64,000 nt of DNA from Patiria miniata. Its lineage: Eukaryota; Echinodermata; Asteroidea; Valvatida; Asterinidae. Position numbers and translations under genes: made by a program. Of this stretch, positions 61,529-64,000 are shown in pieces. Every line of letters begins with the position of its first letter. Positions within the stretch are counted from its first letter, which is position 1. Under the pieces are notes generated by a model. It did no database searches, was not told the origin of the DNA, and saw only the letters and a list, made by a program, of their open reading frames with translations. The DNA is taken from positions 36,601,315 through 36,665,314 of the forward strand of contig NW_024037069.1 in the NCBI RefSeq assembly GCF_015706575.1, written 5' to 3'.

Positions 61529-63062
61529 CCCTTTTGCTTTGTCACTGCTTAAGTCACCATTCAGAAGTTGAAATAGTTTTGGTCAAACTCAGTCACTCCT
61601 AAGGGCTAGGTCATACTCGGCAAGGATGTCAAAGCAAAGTTGCAACAGCTATTGCAAGTTTTCCCTCTGCGAACCGGCAATAGTTGAACACATTTCAACT
61701 CGGTCGAATTTCGCTGTGGAAGTTTGGTGACGTCAAGTTTGCTTCCGATTTGCATGAAGAATGAACTGGCGTTTATACTTGTTCAGCGGGACCTGAACAT
61801 CACTATGAACAGATGTAATTTCACCCCCTGCCACAATTTTAACGCAGGCAGAAACCTTCCCATTCCTTGGACCACCTACTAAAGTTAATTTAAAAACTTG
61901 TTTTGTTTCTCCTTTTTGACGTGAAGGTTATCAACCATGGGCTCTCTATCGGAGCAATAGTGGCTTACATGTATCGTCTATTCCAGGCCAACGAACTCAC
62001 GGCCGAAATACTGGCTGCCCCGACCGAGTTCCACAACTTCCAGTACCTGGCCTACTGGGACGACGTAAGTCCTATGCTCTAGATGATGTGAAGATTTCTG
62101 AACAGCTTGAGATATTTTGAAAGAAGTTCTAGCTGCTCGACACAAGAGTGTGCTTTTCATAGGTTACTGTTAAAAAAGGGAGGGGAGACGTTTGCGCTAA
62201 TACCGTATGAAAGGAAGAGCGACTTAATGATTGTCGTTGTCAAGGCTCTTGTGATAGATCACAAGAACATCACAAGTCTTGTCACAAGAGAATCACAAGT
62301 CAGTTCGCAAGAATCAGAACCATGAAAGCAGAGTTGTAACGAGTCACTGATTTTTGTGACTCAAGTCGAGTCGAGTCATTTTAAGGAAGTGACTCGAGTC
62401 AAGTCAAGAAGGTTGAGTCGAGTCACGTTGTGTGGTCAATTCTAGTCAAGTCAAGTAGAATATTTAGCTTGAGTCAATTCGAGTCATGCATATTTGAATG
62501 CTATATAACAAATAAAGACAAGAGAGAAGGTCATTTGTATCACTAATAGTTATCTGGTTTGGCTTCGGGTCTAGATCTTTGTGACTCAAGTCGGACTCGA
62601 GTCGAGTCATTGACTCTAGTCATAACAACTCTGCATTAAAGATGCCTTCCTCGTGCTATTTCTAGTTTCACGGTCGTAACCAGACTTATTCATCACAGAA
62701 AAATAAAATGTAATACAATTGTAGTACAGTTGGTTAATAGTGAAAAAGTGGACTTCCTTTCGTGCACTACCTGTTACCCTAGTACTACGCGATACTTCCC
62801 TGCCTGTTACCCCTCATACTGCCCTGCCTGTTACCCCTCATACTGCCCCAAACACCATCAGTACTCTATGGTTTCATTGAAGAGTAAACACAATGTAATA
62901 CAATTTTATACAAGTGCTGAAAGGTCAATGGGTTATTTCTTTTCTTTCTATCCACAGATATACCTAACGATGGTTACATTGTGTTTGTTCCTGGCGGTCA
63001 TCAAATTTACGCGACTCCTGAGATTCAACGTTAAGATGCTCATGTTGACGGAGACTGTCAGT
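8525..63062 (+). CDS. Polycystin-1-like receptor/channel protein (gene 2, 42 exons, 3' end outside window)
   Basis: Exons: 8525-8569, 8961-8994, 9579-9881, 10608-10778, 12075-12193, 13398-13779, 15011-15134, 16560-16753, 20047-20182, 21100-21332, 22991-23154, 23379-24039, 24643-24833, 25816-25951, 26841-27308, 27577-31374, 31937-32099, 33615-33713, 35292-35485, 36693-36887, 37366-37496, 39280-39493, 39983-40119, 40965-41090, 41529-41640, 42775-42971, 44038-44191, 44937-45272, 45964-46201, 47589-47784, 48642-48866, 49939-50026, 51678-51967, 52158-53039, 53562-53788, 55151-55328, 56877-57054, 57569-57688, 59653-59943, 60858-61042, 61927-62064, 62958-63062. The joined frame is 12558 bases, 4186 codons, with no stop. 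It encodes a secreted ectodomain with WSC, PKD and REJ modules, a GPS cleavage site, PLAT and an 11-TM polycystin bundle. By comparison with gene 1, about 210 residues (end of S4 region, S5, pore, S6, tail) remain beyond the window. The weakest call is the GTGTGA donor at 39494. Family is certain; orthology to vertebrate PKD1 is inference. Confidence 0.92.
9579..10778 (+). CDS. Gene 2 exons 3-4: GW/PGD domain copy 1 (unrecognised domain)
   Basis: Exons 9579-9881 and 10608-10778, residues about 27-184. The segment has a conserved core: CYGKIKGWVFYSTLDQ, then GVWRK, LVGENTV, RIAFQPGDMLGF and a closing TTTRAYSLKAYFED. The same landmarks recur in exon 6 and in exons 11-12, so this is a repeated module of about 150 residues, probably an all-beta extracellular fold judging by alternating hydrophobic residues. 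I do not recognise a named family. The internal intron interrupts just after PGDMLG; copy 2 has no intron there. Confidence 0.85.
9905..10440. repeat. Degenerate tandem repeat, about 105-115 bp unit, 4-5 copies
   Basis: The motif CCAAGATTTCAGGGTCGGAA followed by GACACGGA, CGGATCAGATTTGACCTGAT and TTTTCAGGGTCAAA recurs at intervals of about 105-115 bp across intron 3. Copies are diverged from each other by substitutions and small indels. It is non-coding. Confidence 0.75.
11085..11795 (+). mobile_element. tRNA-derived SINE (family A), split by a MITE
   Basis: The head carries an A-box-like GTGGTCCCATGGTTACGATG and a B box GGGTTCGAACCC. The body has CTTGGGCAAGACACCTTACT and the tail AATAATTGTAAAGTGCTTTG followed by AAAGCGCTATTT. 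The two halves are separated by the hAT-type element at 11234-11626. Relatives occur at about 25130-25310 (inverted), 34858-35165, 46340-46520 (inverted) and 57890-58310 (inverted). Confidence 0.75.
11234..11626. mobile_element. hAT-type MITE, 393 bp, 8-bp target duplication CTACCAAG
   Basis: The ends are CAGTGGCGTC and GACGCCACTG, typical of hAT elements. CTACCAAG is duplicated exactly at 11226-11233 and 11627-11634, inside the family A SINE. The interior is rich in long G and C runs and has a near-identical relative at 38631-38995. It has no transposase and is non-autonomous. Confidence 0.92.
12075..13779 (+). CDS. Gene 2 exons 5-6: GW/PGD domain copy 2
   Basis: Exons 12075-12193 and 13398-13779, residues about 185-351. 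The landmarks are the same as in copy 1: CYGQ, IKGWTFYAASDGG, GVYRP, LTGETDVPSGY, LYFEPGDVLGWRW and SLERAYSLQAV. The intron falls between CYGQ and IKGW, a place where copy 1 is continuous, while the copy 1 intron site is continuous here. The outer borders are phase 1 in both copies, so the copies are transposable modules at the gene level. Confidence 0.87.
12363..12824 (-). pseudogene. LINE (non-LTR retrotransposon) fragment, linker region
   Basis: Read on the minus strand, 12560-12363 gives NKLEEDKSSPKKLWQTLKGL. This resembles the region between endonuclease and reverse transcriptase of non-LTR elements (a pattern of SPKKLW plus a short spacer). The frame upstream is broken. Part of the fragment, 79 bp, is duplicated in tandem. 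No reverse transcriptase catalytic motif is present, so family assignment is tentative. Confidence 0.55.
12667..12824. repeat. Exact 79-bp tandem duplication
   Basis: 12667-12745 and 12746-12824 are identical by reading. The unit starts AAAATAACCTGTTTTTCTCA and ends TTTCAACCAAGT. Perfect identity in an intron suggests a recent duplication. It lies in the LINE remnant in intron 5. Confidence 0.9.
15011..16753 (+). CDS. Gene 2 exons 7-8: WSC domain
   Basis: Exons 15011-15134 and 16560-16753, residues about 352-457. It opens GYKGCFFENYADREF, followed by MTPEICISRCAKK, then GNLCFCSQSYGQ, CGDYPCPGKPLYNCGG and VYATP. The Cys order and the GC..., C...C, LCFC, C...C, NCGG pattern are those of the WSC domain, a putative carbohydrate-binding module also found near the N-terminus of vertebrate polycystin-1. 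The pair of exons is phase 1 outside and phase 2 inside. Confidence 0.92.
15149..16075. repeat. Interspersed repeat, second copy of 3465-3790, with extra internal DNA
   Basis: Both ends match the gene 1 intron copy in order and orientation. About 600 extra bases lie between the matching parts (roughly 15290-15930). The flank at 16085-16470 has several copies of AACTGACAC / GTGTCAGTT-type sequence in both orientations, a possible further foldback element with unclear ends. Confidence 0.45.
16754..19640. other. Intron 8, left part: no exon or clear element
   Basis: No reading frame here extends the domain series on either side. I see a 20-base G run at about 18141-18160 and a segment near 19390-19600 related to the gene 1 / gene 2 intergenic region. 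The rest is AT-rich unique-looking sequence. Confidence 0.5.
19655..19736. mobile_element. Tiny hairpin element, 62 bp, 10-bp target duplication GCTAAGGTAT
   Basis: 19665-19686 (ACCCCTAGAACTATGGGTAT...) and 19704-19725 are inverted with one mismatch in 22. The loop contains the palindrome CGTAATATTACG. GCTAAGGTAT stands on both sides (19655-19664 and 19727-19736). The duplication size fits Mutator-like elements (8-11 bp). Confidence 0.75.
19742..19866. mobile_element. Second hairpin element, 105 bp, 10-bp target duplication CCAAAGGGCC
   Basis: The outer arms are AGTCCGAGTAACTT and AAGTTACTCGGACT. The inner arms are CAACTTATTGCCTTTTTAA and TTAAAAAGGCGATAAGTTG. The duplication CCAAAGGGCC occurs at 19742-19751 and 19857-19866. 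It lies five bases from the other hairpin element. Confidence 0.8.
20047..21332 (+). CDS. Gene 2 exons 9-10: PKD domain(s)
   Basis: Exons 20047-20182 and 21100-21332, residues about 458-580. The first PKD unit runs from DLEVCYQPVDMVGN through VTYDFYYGDG and, across the intron, HHYNKPGTYSITATATDLW, with the classical GDG and aromatic-G-Y-x-V/I-T motifs. The second half (DVLVDCPLAVEYDHRFGC, NLSATVDFQDGRIV) looks like the start of a second, divergent PKD-like unit. In vertebrate polycystin-1 a single PKD unit also follows WSC. Confidence 0.85.
22430..22948. mobile_element. TTAA-flanked MITE (piggyBac-like), 519 bp, copy 1
   Basis: The ends are TTAAAGCTACAGTCCATCAT and ATGATGGACTATAGCTTTAA, inverted repeats of about 22 bp bounded by TTAA on both sides. 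A second copy of exactly the same length lies at 32207-32725 in the same orientation, and a third is inverted and split at 57821-58721. There is no transposase. It ends 42 bp upstream of exon 11. Confidence 0.85.
22991..24039 (+). CDS. Gene 2 exons 11-12: GW/PGD domain copy 3 with cysteine-rich insert
   Basis: Exons 22991-23154 and 23379-24039, residues about 581-855. The domain begins near GRIVAWEMNAIQTG and TLQVYRP, corresponding to IKGWxFY...GVYRP of the other copies. An insert with six Cys follows (CTNNEVYC, ASCHRPSINC, KTC, RRDC). The domain then resumes with LTLSRSEHVDVKPGDVIGWY and ends SAHSYKHALKAHVV. The insert spacing is reminiscent of an LDL-receptor class A module but lacks its acidic calcium cage, so it may be something else. 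A glycosylated segment (NYTW, NVSVNASN) leads into the PKD array. Confidence 0.82.
24643..24833 (+). CDS. Gene 2 exon 13: PKD domain
   Basis: Residues about 856-919. The motif series VTYHWFFGNGDEHVTQ, NYTWQDDGVYNVTLRAYNDIS is a typical PKD unit (W-x-F-G-D/N-G, then aromatic, G-x-Y-x-V-T-L-x-A-x-N). The exon starts in phase 1 and ends in phase 0. The intron after it holds an inverted family A SINE at about 25130-25310. Confidence 0.88.
25130..25310 (-). mobile_element. SINE family A fragment, inverted
   Basis: CTACCCTCACAGGTACCC, then AGTGTCTTGCCCAAGAACAC and a degenerate tRNA head (GTTAGACCACAGTGCTCC) match the family A order read on the minus strand. It is diverged from the 11085 copy. Confidence 0.65.
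25816..27308 (+). CDS. Gene 2 exons 14-15: PKD unit with glycosylation-rich loop insert
   Basis: Exons 25816-25951 and 26841-27308, residues about 920-1120. A PKD strand pattern (NVTYEIDIGDGI) is followed by an insert of about 110 residues. It has a Pro/Thr segment, nine N-x-T sequons and, at 27071-27160, six tandem 15-bp units encoding N-x-T-[IF]-[SG] pentads. The PKD unit resumes in exon 16 with VYEKIGYYPVTINASN. The loop is probably heavily N-glycosylated. Confidence 0.85.
27577..31374 (+). CDS. Gene 2 exon 16: giant exon with PKD repeats, mucin-like insert and start of REJ
   Basis: A single 3798-bp exon, residues about 1121-2386, far longer than any other exon of the gene. It holds a run of divergent PKD-type units (examples: YPVTINASNRVSW, YEIDFGDGQTI...HYNVTIRIWNLVSD, YTWDFGD...IYTITLNVSNPVHW). 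Between the last GD motif and WWYTKKGIYTIT lies an insert of about 285 residues (29361-30220) with Thr/Pro stretches and about 19 N-x-T/S sequons. From about 30705 the REJ module begins (GPCYYPEVNVRDNNGC, YTWRAFEI, LPYGLYRFELNVSMWG, then RISGGSERII). It ends in phase 1. Confidence 0.92.
31937..39493 (+). CDS. Gene 2 exons 17-22: REJ module
   Basis: Exons 31937-32099, 33615-33713, 35292-35485, 36693-36887, 37366-37496 and 39280-39493, residues about 2387-2718. Signature stretches are VLYVATGNPPRMEIR, SCKTNCKSKLNPTSRF, YYRWEIYEAIS, TYRIRIYC, CSMVPENGTALDTEFNIFC with DWSDPDLPLNF, and VVAPSLSGDDMTEKL...ANIVAACAGMLN. This is the receptor-for-egg-jelly module of polycystin-1 and sea urchin REJ proteins, extracellular and just N-terminal to the GPS region. 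The last donor (GTGTGA at 39494) is weak but is the only one that keeps frame with exon 23. Confidence 0.88.
32207..32725. mobile_element. TTAA-flanked MITE (piggyBac-like), 519 bp, copy 2
   Basis: Ends TTAAAGATACAGTCCATCAT and ATGATGGACTATAGCTTTAA with TTAA at both borders. The length equals that of the copy at 22430-22948 and the two are clearly homologous throughout with scattered substitutions. Confidence 0.85.
34858..35165 (+). mobile_element. SINE family A copy
   Basis: It has a B-box-like AGGTCCGAGTCC, the body motif CCCTTGGGCAAGGCACTTTG, and the tail AATAATAATGTAAAGCACTT followed by TTTAAAGTGCTATGTAT. It lies in intron 18, about 130 bp upstream of exon 19. Confidence 0.7.
36997..37275 (+). 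mobile_element. tRNA-derived SINE (family B)
   Basis: Head GTGTGGCCTAGTGTTTAGGG with B-box remnant (GGGGTGTCAAATCC). Body: AAGCCACTTCACCCTAACTTG, then AGCATTAGCTGGGGAGTAAC, ACTGGCATCCCATCCAGGGG, and AAACGCCGGCCTGATGGGCC. The same order occurs at 40167-40460. Confidence 0.75.
38140..39043 (-). mobile_element. Composite inverted-repeat element (copy A), interrupted by a MITE
   Basis: From 38140 to 38310 lies a foldback segment (GAAATGGGAGGAATAT against ATATTCCTCCCATTTC). From 38311 to 39043 lies an element with terminal repeats of about 35 bp around GATCCTTGTCATTTGA / TCAAATGACAAGGATC. A copy with the same parts in the reverse order and orientation is at 46886-47440. The hAT-type MITE at 38631-38995 is nested inside. 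Confidence 0.7.
38631..38995. mobile_element. hAT-type MITE, 365 bp, 8-bp target duplication GTGAGTTC
   Basis: Ends CAGTGGCGTC and GACGCCACTG; GTGAGTTC is duplicated exactly at 38623-38630 and 38996-39003. It is closely related to 11234-11626, differing mainly in G and C run lengths. It is nested in the composite element. Confidence 0.92.
39983..44191 (+). CDS. Gene 2 exons 23-27: helical pre-GPS region with furin-like site
   Basis: Exons 39983-40119, 40965-41090, 41529-41640, 42775-42971 and 44038-44191, residues about 2719-2960. The first exon opens with a basic motif RRKKRQ, then a charged Ala/Glu/Arg-rich helix (ELLAARLEAERIAAELAEAK). Further segments are Ala- and Ser-rich and helical in appearance (ANQARAAAATVAASRAAMM). 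By position this is the helical N-terminal subdomain of a GAIN-type fold preceding the GPS. Sequence is low in landmark residues, so the exons rest on splice sites, phase and composition. Confidence 0.78.
40167..40460 (+). mobile_element. tRNA-derived SINE (family B), best-preserved head
   Basis: A box TGGTCTAGTGGTTAGG and B box GGGGTTCAAATCC are both intact. The body motifs match 36997-37275. An inverted head of the same family lies close by at about 40630-40750 (TGGTCTAG-type A box read on the minus strand as GACCTAGTGGTAAGG). Confidence 0.8.
40630..40750 (-). mobile_element. SINE family B head, inverted
   Basis: Read on the minus strand: GTGTGACCTAGTGGTAAGGG, then CAGAGGGTCAGGGGTTC. It faces the copy at 40167-40460. 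Confidence 0.65.
41746..42091. mobile_element. Inverted-repeat element, about 345 bp
   Basis: Arms of about 46 bp at 41748-41793 and 42044-42089 share CAATAGTTTGCCACGGAGAG and its inverse CTCTCCGTGGCAAACTATTG with few mismatches. The middle has a T-run. It lies in intron 25; the target duplication is unclear. Confidence 0.65.
44937..48866 (+). CDS. Gene 2 exons 28-31: GAIN/GPS domain and first TM segment
   Basis: Exons 44937-45272, 45964-46201, 47589-47784 and 48642-48866, residues about 2961-3292. The beta-rich part has NATTLFVDAQVVIEKEN and HTSMHLTVNVMPHNFTNVDN. The GPS proper has EEWLSDGCEVGPLTTLYKT then CFTTHLTAF; autoproteolysis is expected between Leu and Thr of HLT (about residues 3234/3235). 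The second Cys of the usual C-x-C before HLT is Thr here. TM1 follows (PLVFMFMTSCLCVYMIVILW). The product should be a non-covalently joined ectodomain and membrane part. Confidence 0.92.
45325..45445. repeat. Short-period repeat (CAAGTCA/ATCA type)
   Basis: About a dozen units of the kind ACAAGTCAATC and ATAAGTCATC in tandem. Similar sequence recurs in other introns at about 51100-51360 (inverted sense, TTGTGATTGAC) and 62240-62320. Confidence 0.65.
46340..46520 (-). mobile_element. SINE family A copy, inverted
   Basis: TACCCTCACAGGTACCCATT, then GGCAATTGTAGTAAAGAGTC, CTTGCCCAAGAACACATGCA and a tRNA-like head ending AACCATTGAACTGCTGTG, in family A order on the minus strand. Confidence 0.65.
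46886..47440 (+). mobile_element. Composite inverted-repeat element (copy B)
   Basis: The terminal repeats TTTATATAACCGACATACAG (left, followed by ATCCTTGTCATTTGA) and their inverse at 47235-47269 bound a 384-bp body. A foldback segment (GAAATGGGAGGAATATTATC and its inverse near 47390-47415) follows at 47271-47440. It is the reverse-oriented relative of 38140-39043 and is uninterrupted. Confidence 0.75.
47843..47910 (-). tRNA. tRNA-like sequence (degenerate; tRNA-derived SINE head or pseudogene)
   Basis: On the minus strand: GGCTGGATAGCTCAGTCGGT with a good D arm, then an anticodon arm with stem CCGGA/TCCGG and loop ACGGCAA (apparent anticodon GGC), and a T-arm-like GCAGGCTCAAGCCTCGC with imperfect stem. 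The 3' acceptor strand does not pair with the 5' end and the base before the anticodon is C instead of U. A functional tRNA is therefore unlikely. Confidence 0.45.
49695..49870 (+). mobile_element. tRNA-derived SINE fragment (third type)
   Basis: A-box-like CCAGTGGTTCAGACATCTG, an anticodon-arm-like CTGCACTGTCAAGCAG and a B box AGGTTCGAGTCCCAC. The head differs from families A and B. No matching second copy was noticed in the window. Confidence 0.55.
49939..51967 (+). CDS. Gene 2 exons 32-33: PLAT/LH2 domain, main part
   Basis: Exons 49939-50026 and 51678-51967, with the domain ending at the start of exon 34. Hallmarks: FMYEITVFTGMRANS, then NTTAKVSLIITGDAEES, RPRLLDD, FQVAGIDTFVVAAPRSLGNL, IRVWHDNTGKSASWYLSRM and KMYYFMLDRWLAVEEDDG. 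This is the intracellular PLAT beta-sandwich that follows TM1 in all polycystin-1 proteins and binds lipid or protein partners. Confidence 0.94.
51100..51370. repeat. Degenerate short-period repeat (TTGTGATTGACATG type)
   Basis: At least twelve units built on TGTGATTGAC or TTGTGATCGAC follow one another within intron 32. The unit is about 13 bp and drifts strongly. Confidence 0.65.
52158..55328 (+). CDS. Gene 2 exons 34-36: membrane segments TM2-TM6 and cytosolic linkers
   Basis: Exons 52158-53039, 53562-53788 and 55151-55328, residues about 3419-3847. The PLAT domain ends with HLWFSVFARPARSSFTR. TM2 is CCLSLLFSTMMSNIFFYNV, TM3 runs through EICVGVISSLMVMPANLIIV. A cytosolic linker of about 110 residues has a charged helix (EEVERDKAERMDEKA) and a motif RRRSVRF at 52713-52733. 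TM4 includes FIGWVVAVGTVGVSFWLTIE, TM5 includes VLCLATFYALVI, followed by a second acidic linker. TM6 (S1 of the channel) is IALYMFYLYILLLIGYGN. This is the standard polycystin-1 order. Confidence 0.92.
53897..54900 (-). repeat. Tandem higher-order array derived from a SINE (family B), six units of about 147-155 bp
   Basis: Units starting CCTGGAT(G/A)GGATGC begin near 53934, 54080, 54231, 54386, 54533 and 54680. Each holds CAGGTTACTCCCCAGCTAAT, CCCATTTATACTCCT and GTGGCTTGCCCAAGGACACA, i.e. the body of SINE family B on the minus strand. The last unit runs into the tRNA-derived head (GAACCCCTAAACC... near 54820). Units 1 and 4 and units 2 and 5 are nearly identical, so a block of about 452 bp was duplicated. 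It lies in intron 35. Confidence 0.85.
55488..56753. repeat. Minisatellite of GTCAGTCAGTGACTCA type with 128-bp higher-order period
   Basis: The array is built from AGTCAGTCAGTGACTCAG-like units with variants ending TTTTAG, TTTGGGG or CTTCAGC. The landmark GTCACCCAGT recurs at about 55651, 55801, 55929, 56057, 56185 and 56313, spacings 150 then four times 128 bp. A G-run of about 25 bases lies near 55590-55615. TGACTCA occurs more than thirty times. It fills most of intron 36 and stops about 120 bp before exon 37. Confidence 0.92.
56877..59943 (+). CDS. Gene 2 exons 37-39: extracellular polycystin (TOP) domain
   Basis: Exons 56877-57054, 57569-57688 and 59653-59943, residues about 3848-4043. 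Landmarks: RPLFWKHIKEVFVPSLYAG, HILLGTARLRQVRVYS, a Cys pair (SCKIEEV...HCYDEYS), SPFLGVWKYRGW, SYYGGGFTVNFG, SWIDQQTRAVFLEYVLYN and VEFPSIGG. Intron positions and phases match gene 1 exons 190-1870. The domain sits outside the membrane between S1 and S2. Confidence 0.95.
57821..58721 (-). mobile_element. TTAA-flanked MITE copy 3, inverted, diverged, split by a SINE
   Basis: Read on the minus strand, the end near 58721 matches the left end of the 22430 copy (TTAAAGGTAGAGTAGATCAT) and the end near 57821 matches its right end. Internal landmarks such as CAGCTTCCCAGAAAG-like sequence are recognisable. A family A SINE (about 57890-58310, with an ATA repeat and a tRNA head in inverted orientation) interrupts it. 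A short repeat (GGTTACCAGCTAAAATGTCA) flanks both sides. Confidence 0.7.
57890..58310 (-). mobile_element. SINE family A copy, inverted, inside the TTAA element
   Basis: The minus strand gives GTGGTCCCATGGTTACGGTG (A box), GGGTTCGAATCC (B box), GGTGCTTGTGCTCTTGAGC and a tail with (ATT)n microsatellite on the far side. The A/B boxes are the best preserved of family A in the window. Confidence 0.8.
59130..59632. mobile_element. Foldback element, 503 bp, TA-flanked
   Basis: It begins CAGGGTGAGTAAAAAAAAGC and ends GTCTCACCCTG, with TA on both sides (59128-59129 and 59633-59634). The two halves are imperfect inverted copies over most of their length (for example AGTGAAGTTCTGCAT against ATGCAGAACTTCACT, and GTTCTGTCCACA against TGTGGACAGAAC), with the turn near 59370-59395. 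It ends 20 bp before exon 39. Confidence 0.88.
60200..60452. mobile_element. Inverted-repeat element, about 250 bp
   Basis: CATCAAGCTAAATGAGTCGT near 60206 and its inverse ACGACTCATTTAGCTTGAT near 60428 form arms of about 32 bp with one mismatch. It lies in intron 39. Target duplication not determined. Confidence 0.6.
60858..63062 (+). CDS. Gene 2 exons 40-42: channel segments S2-S4 (pore beyond the window)
   Basis: Exons 60858-61042, 61927-62064 and 62958-63062, residues about 4044-4186. S2 is YGPFAYFVLGAEIIFALLLL, followed by a basic linker (REARKIKKEKKAYF). S3 is HGLSIGAIVAYMYRLF and S4 includes LFLAVIKFTRLLRFN. The donor at 63063 (GTGAGT) is strong. Gene 1 shows what should follow: S5, pore, S6 and a short tail. 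No further exon is seen up to 64000. Confidence 0.93.
61086..61549. mobile_element. Probable hAT-like MITE remnant with G and C runs
   Basis: It starts CAGTGGCTTAGCCAGG, a common hAT-type end, and stops near GTCACTG. The body has G-rich and a C-rich run of about 38 bases, like the elements at 11234 and 38631. The proposed 8-bp flanks match poorly, so the borders are uncertain. Confidence 0.4.
62240..62640. repeat. GAGTC/AAGTC short-period repeats
   Basis: Many copies of GTGACTC, GAGTCGAGTC and CAAGTCAAG type units, interrupted by unique sequence in the middle. It is comparable with the arrays at 45325, 51100 and 55488. Confidence 0.55.
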
Positions 63063-64000
63063 GTGAGTGATTCAGCTGCCATTTTCTTCGCATTCCAGAT
63101 CATAAGTTGTCCGAGTTTGTAGTCGGGTGACTTGGGTACCTTTTAAGACTATTATAATACGCAATAGTTTCACAGAGTTTTCTTCCAAATTTGTGGATTT
63201 TTTTTGTTTTACTGTTATTGGAACATTTGTCGACAGCACAACTTTTTCCTAAATGTTCCTTCTTACTGGCTACTGCAACTTTGGTTCATCTGATTTACAA
63301 CATAAGCTCAAGAATTTGGGACAAACATCCGCATTTTTGTGAAATTCTGTTGAATAGTCAGCTAATACACTATTATTGAGGGGGAGATTTGTCAGGATGT
63401 TTGCTAATTTCAGGATTTTTGTGATTTTGTGATTTTAGCTGATTTCAGAATTTTTTTGGTCAGGATTTGTCCTGATTTCAGGATTATTCATTTTCCCACA
63501 ATCTCAACCCCCCCCCCTTGAATATTTGATTAGTCTCTGGACTTCATGCATGACCATTAGATGATGATTCGTGGTCTCCTTGGAGTTGAAATGGGTTCAA
63601 CTTGCAAATTCACAGCACGAAAACTTTCTATGACATCATAAATTCGCATTCAATATGAACCAGCCTTGGGTCTCTAGTTGGTAACCGTTCATGGATTAGT
63701 TGTTTAAGCAGTCCATATTAGCACCTCGATTAATCCGCCAACAATGGGTGCTTGCGCGGCAAGGTTTTCACGTATTCTGTACGCGAAGGATCAACCCTAG
63801 CAATGGGGCTACCTCAAAAAATACAAGATACTTTGCCATAAGTTGAAAGCGGACTTATCACGTTTATTTTAGTACGTGGAAAGTAAGCCTATTGATCATG
63901 TTTTTTTGTTCCAACAAAAGGTTTTCACGTCATCTGGTCGCACAGTGATAGCAATCCAACATCACTTTCTTTGAATTGAAGGTTATATGTGACCTGTTGT
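63063..64000. other. Intron 42, start: no exon or clear element
   Basis: Searched for the S4-S5 segment seen in gene 1 (LRQCAKDLAYYSV) without success. A local repeat around GATTTCAGGATT at about 63400-63490 is the only structure noticed. Confidence 0.6.

Noticed and set aside
61336..61602. Pro- and Gly-rich open frames around the C-run
   Set aside because: They are translations of homopolymer tracts in a probable MITE; no splice sites or conserved neighbours.

Overview
This window is animal genomic DNA. It has AT-rich introns with clean GT-AG junctions, exons mostly of 90-500 bp, tRNA-derived SINEs and many miniature inverted-repeat elements. Two polycystin-1-type genes lie head to tail on the + strand. 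One is a receptor with REJ, GPS, PLAT and polycystin domains. Together with the repeat landscape this suggests an invertebrate deuterostome, most likely an echinoderm (sea star or sea urchin). That assignment is inference; no marker gene is present.

Layout. Positions 1-5962 hold the 3' end of an upstream polycystin-1-like gene: eight exons encoding the last 523 residues (extracellular polycystin domain, S2-S6 with the pore loop, short tail). Positions 5963-8524 are intergenic (3' UTR of gene 1, presumed promoter and leader of gene 2). Positions 8525-63062 hold 42 exons of a second, much larger gene that continues past the right edge. All 42 exons join in phase without a stop, giving 4186 codons.

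Order of parts in the second protein: signal peptide; two copies of a domain I do not recognise (called the GW/PGD domain here); WSC; PKD; a third GW/PGD copy with a cysteine-rich insert; a long run of PKD-type repeats, two of which carry large glycosylation-rich loops; REJ module; helical segment with a furin-like site; GAIN/GPS with an HLT cleavage site; PLAT; then an 11-TM bundle ending in the polycystin channel. The window ends after S4. The order parallels vertebrate polycystin-1 (LRR-WSC-PKD-lectin-LDLA-PKD-REJ-GPS-PLAT-11TM), with GW/PGD domains where LRR and lectin domains would sit. Such proteins act as cleaved, autoproteolytic receptor or channel subunits in cilia or sperm membranes, usually with a PKD2-type partner. 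No PKD2-type gene is seen here.

The introns hold a rich set of mobile elements: two hAT-type MITEs with perfect 8-bp target duplications, a 519-bp TTAA-flanked family (two intact copies, one split), TA-flanked mariner-like and foldback elements, two tiny hairpin elements with 10-bp duplications, at least two SINE families, a LINE fragment, a SINE-derived higher-order tandem array, and a 1.3-kb array rich in AP-1-type sequences next to exon 37.
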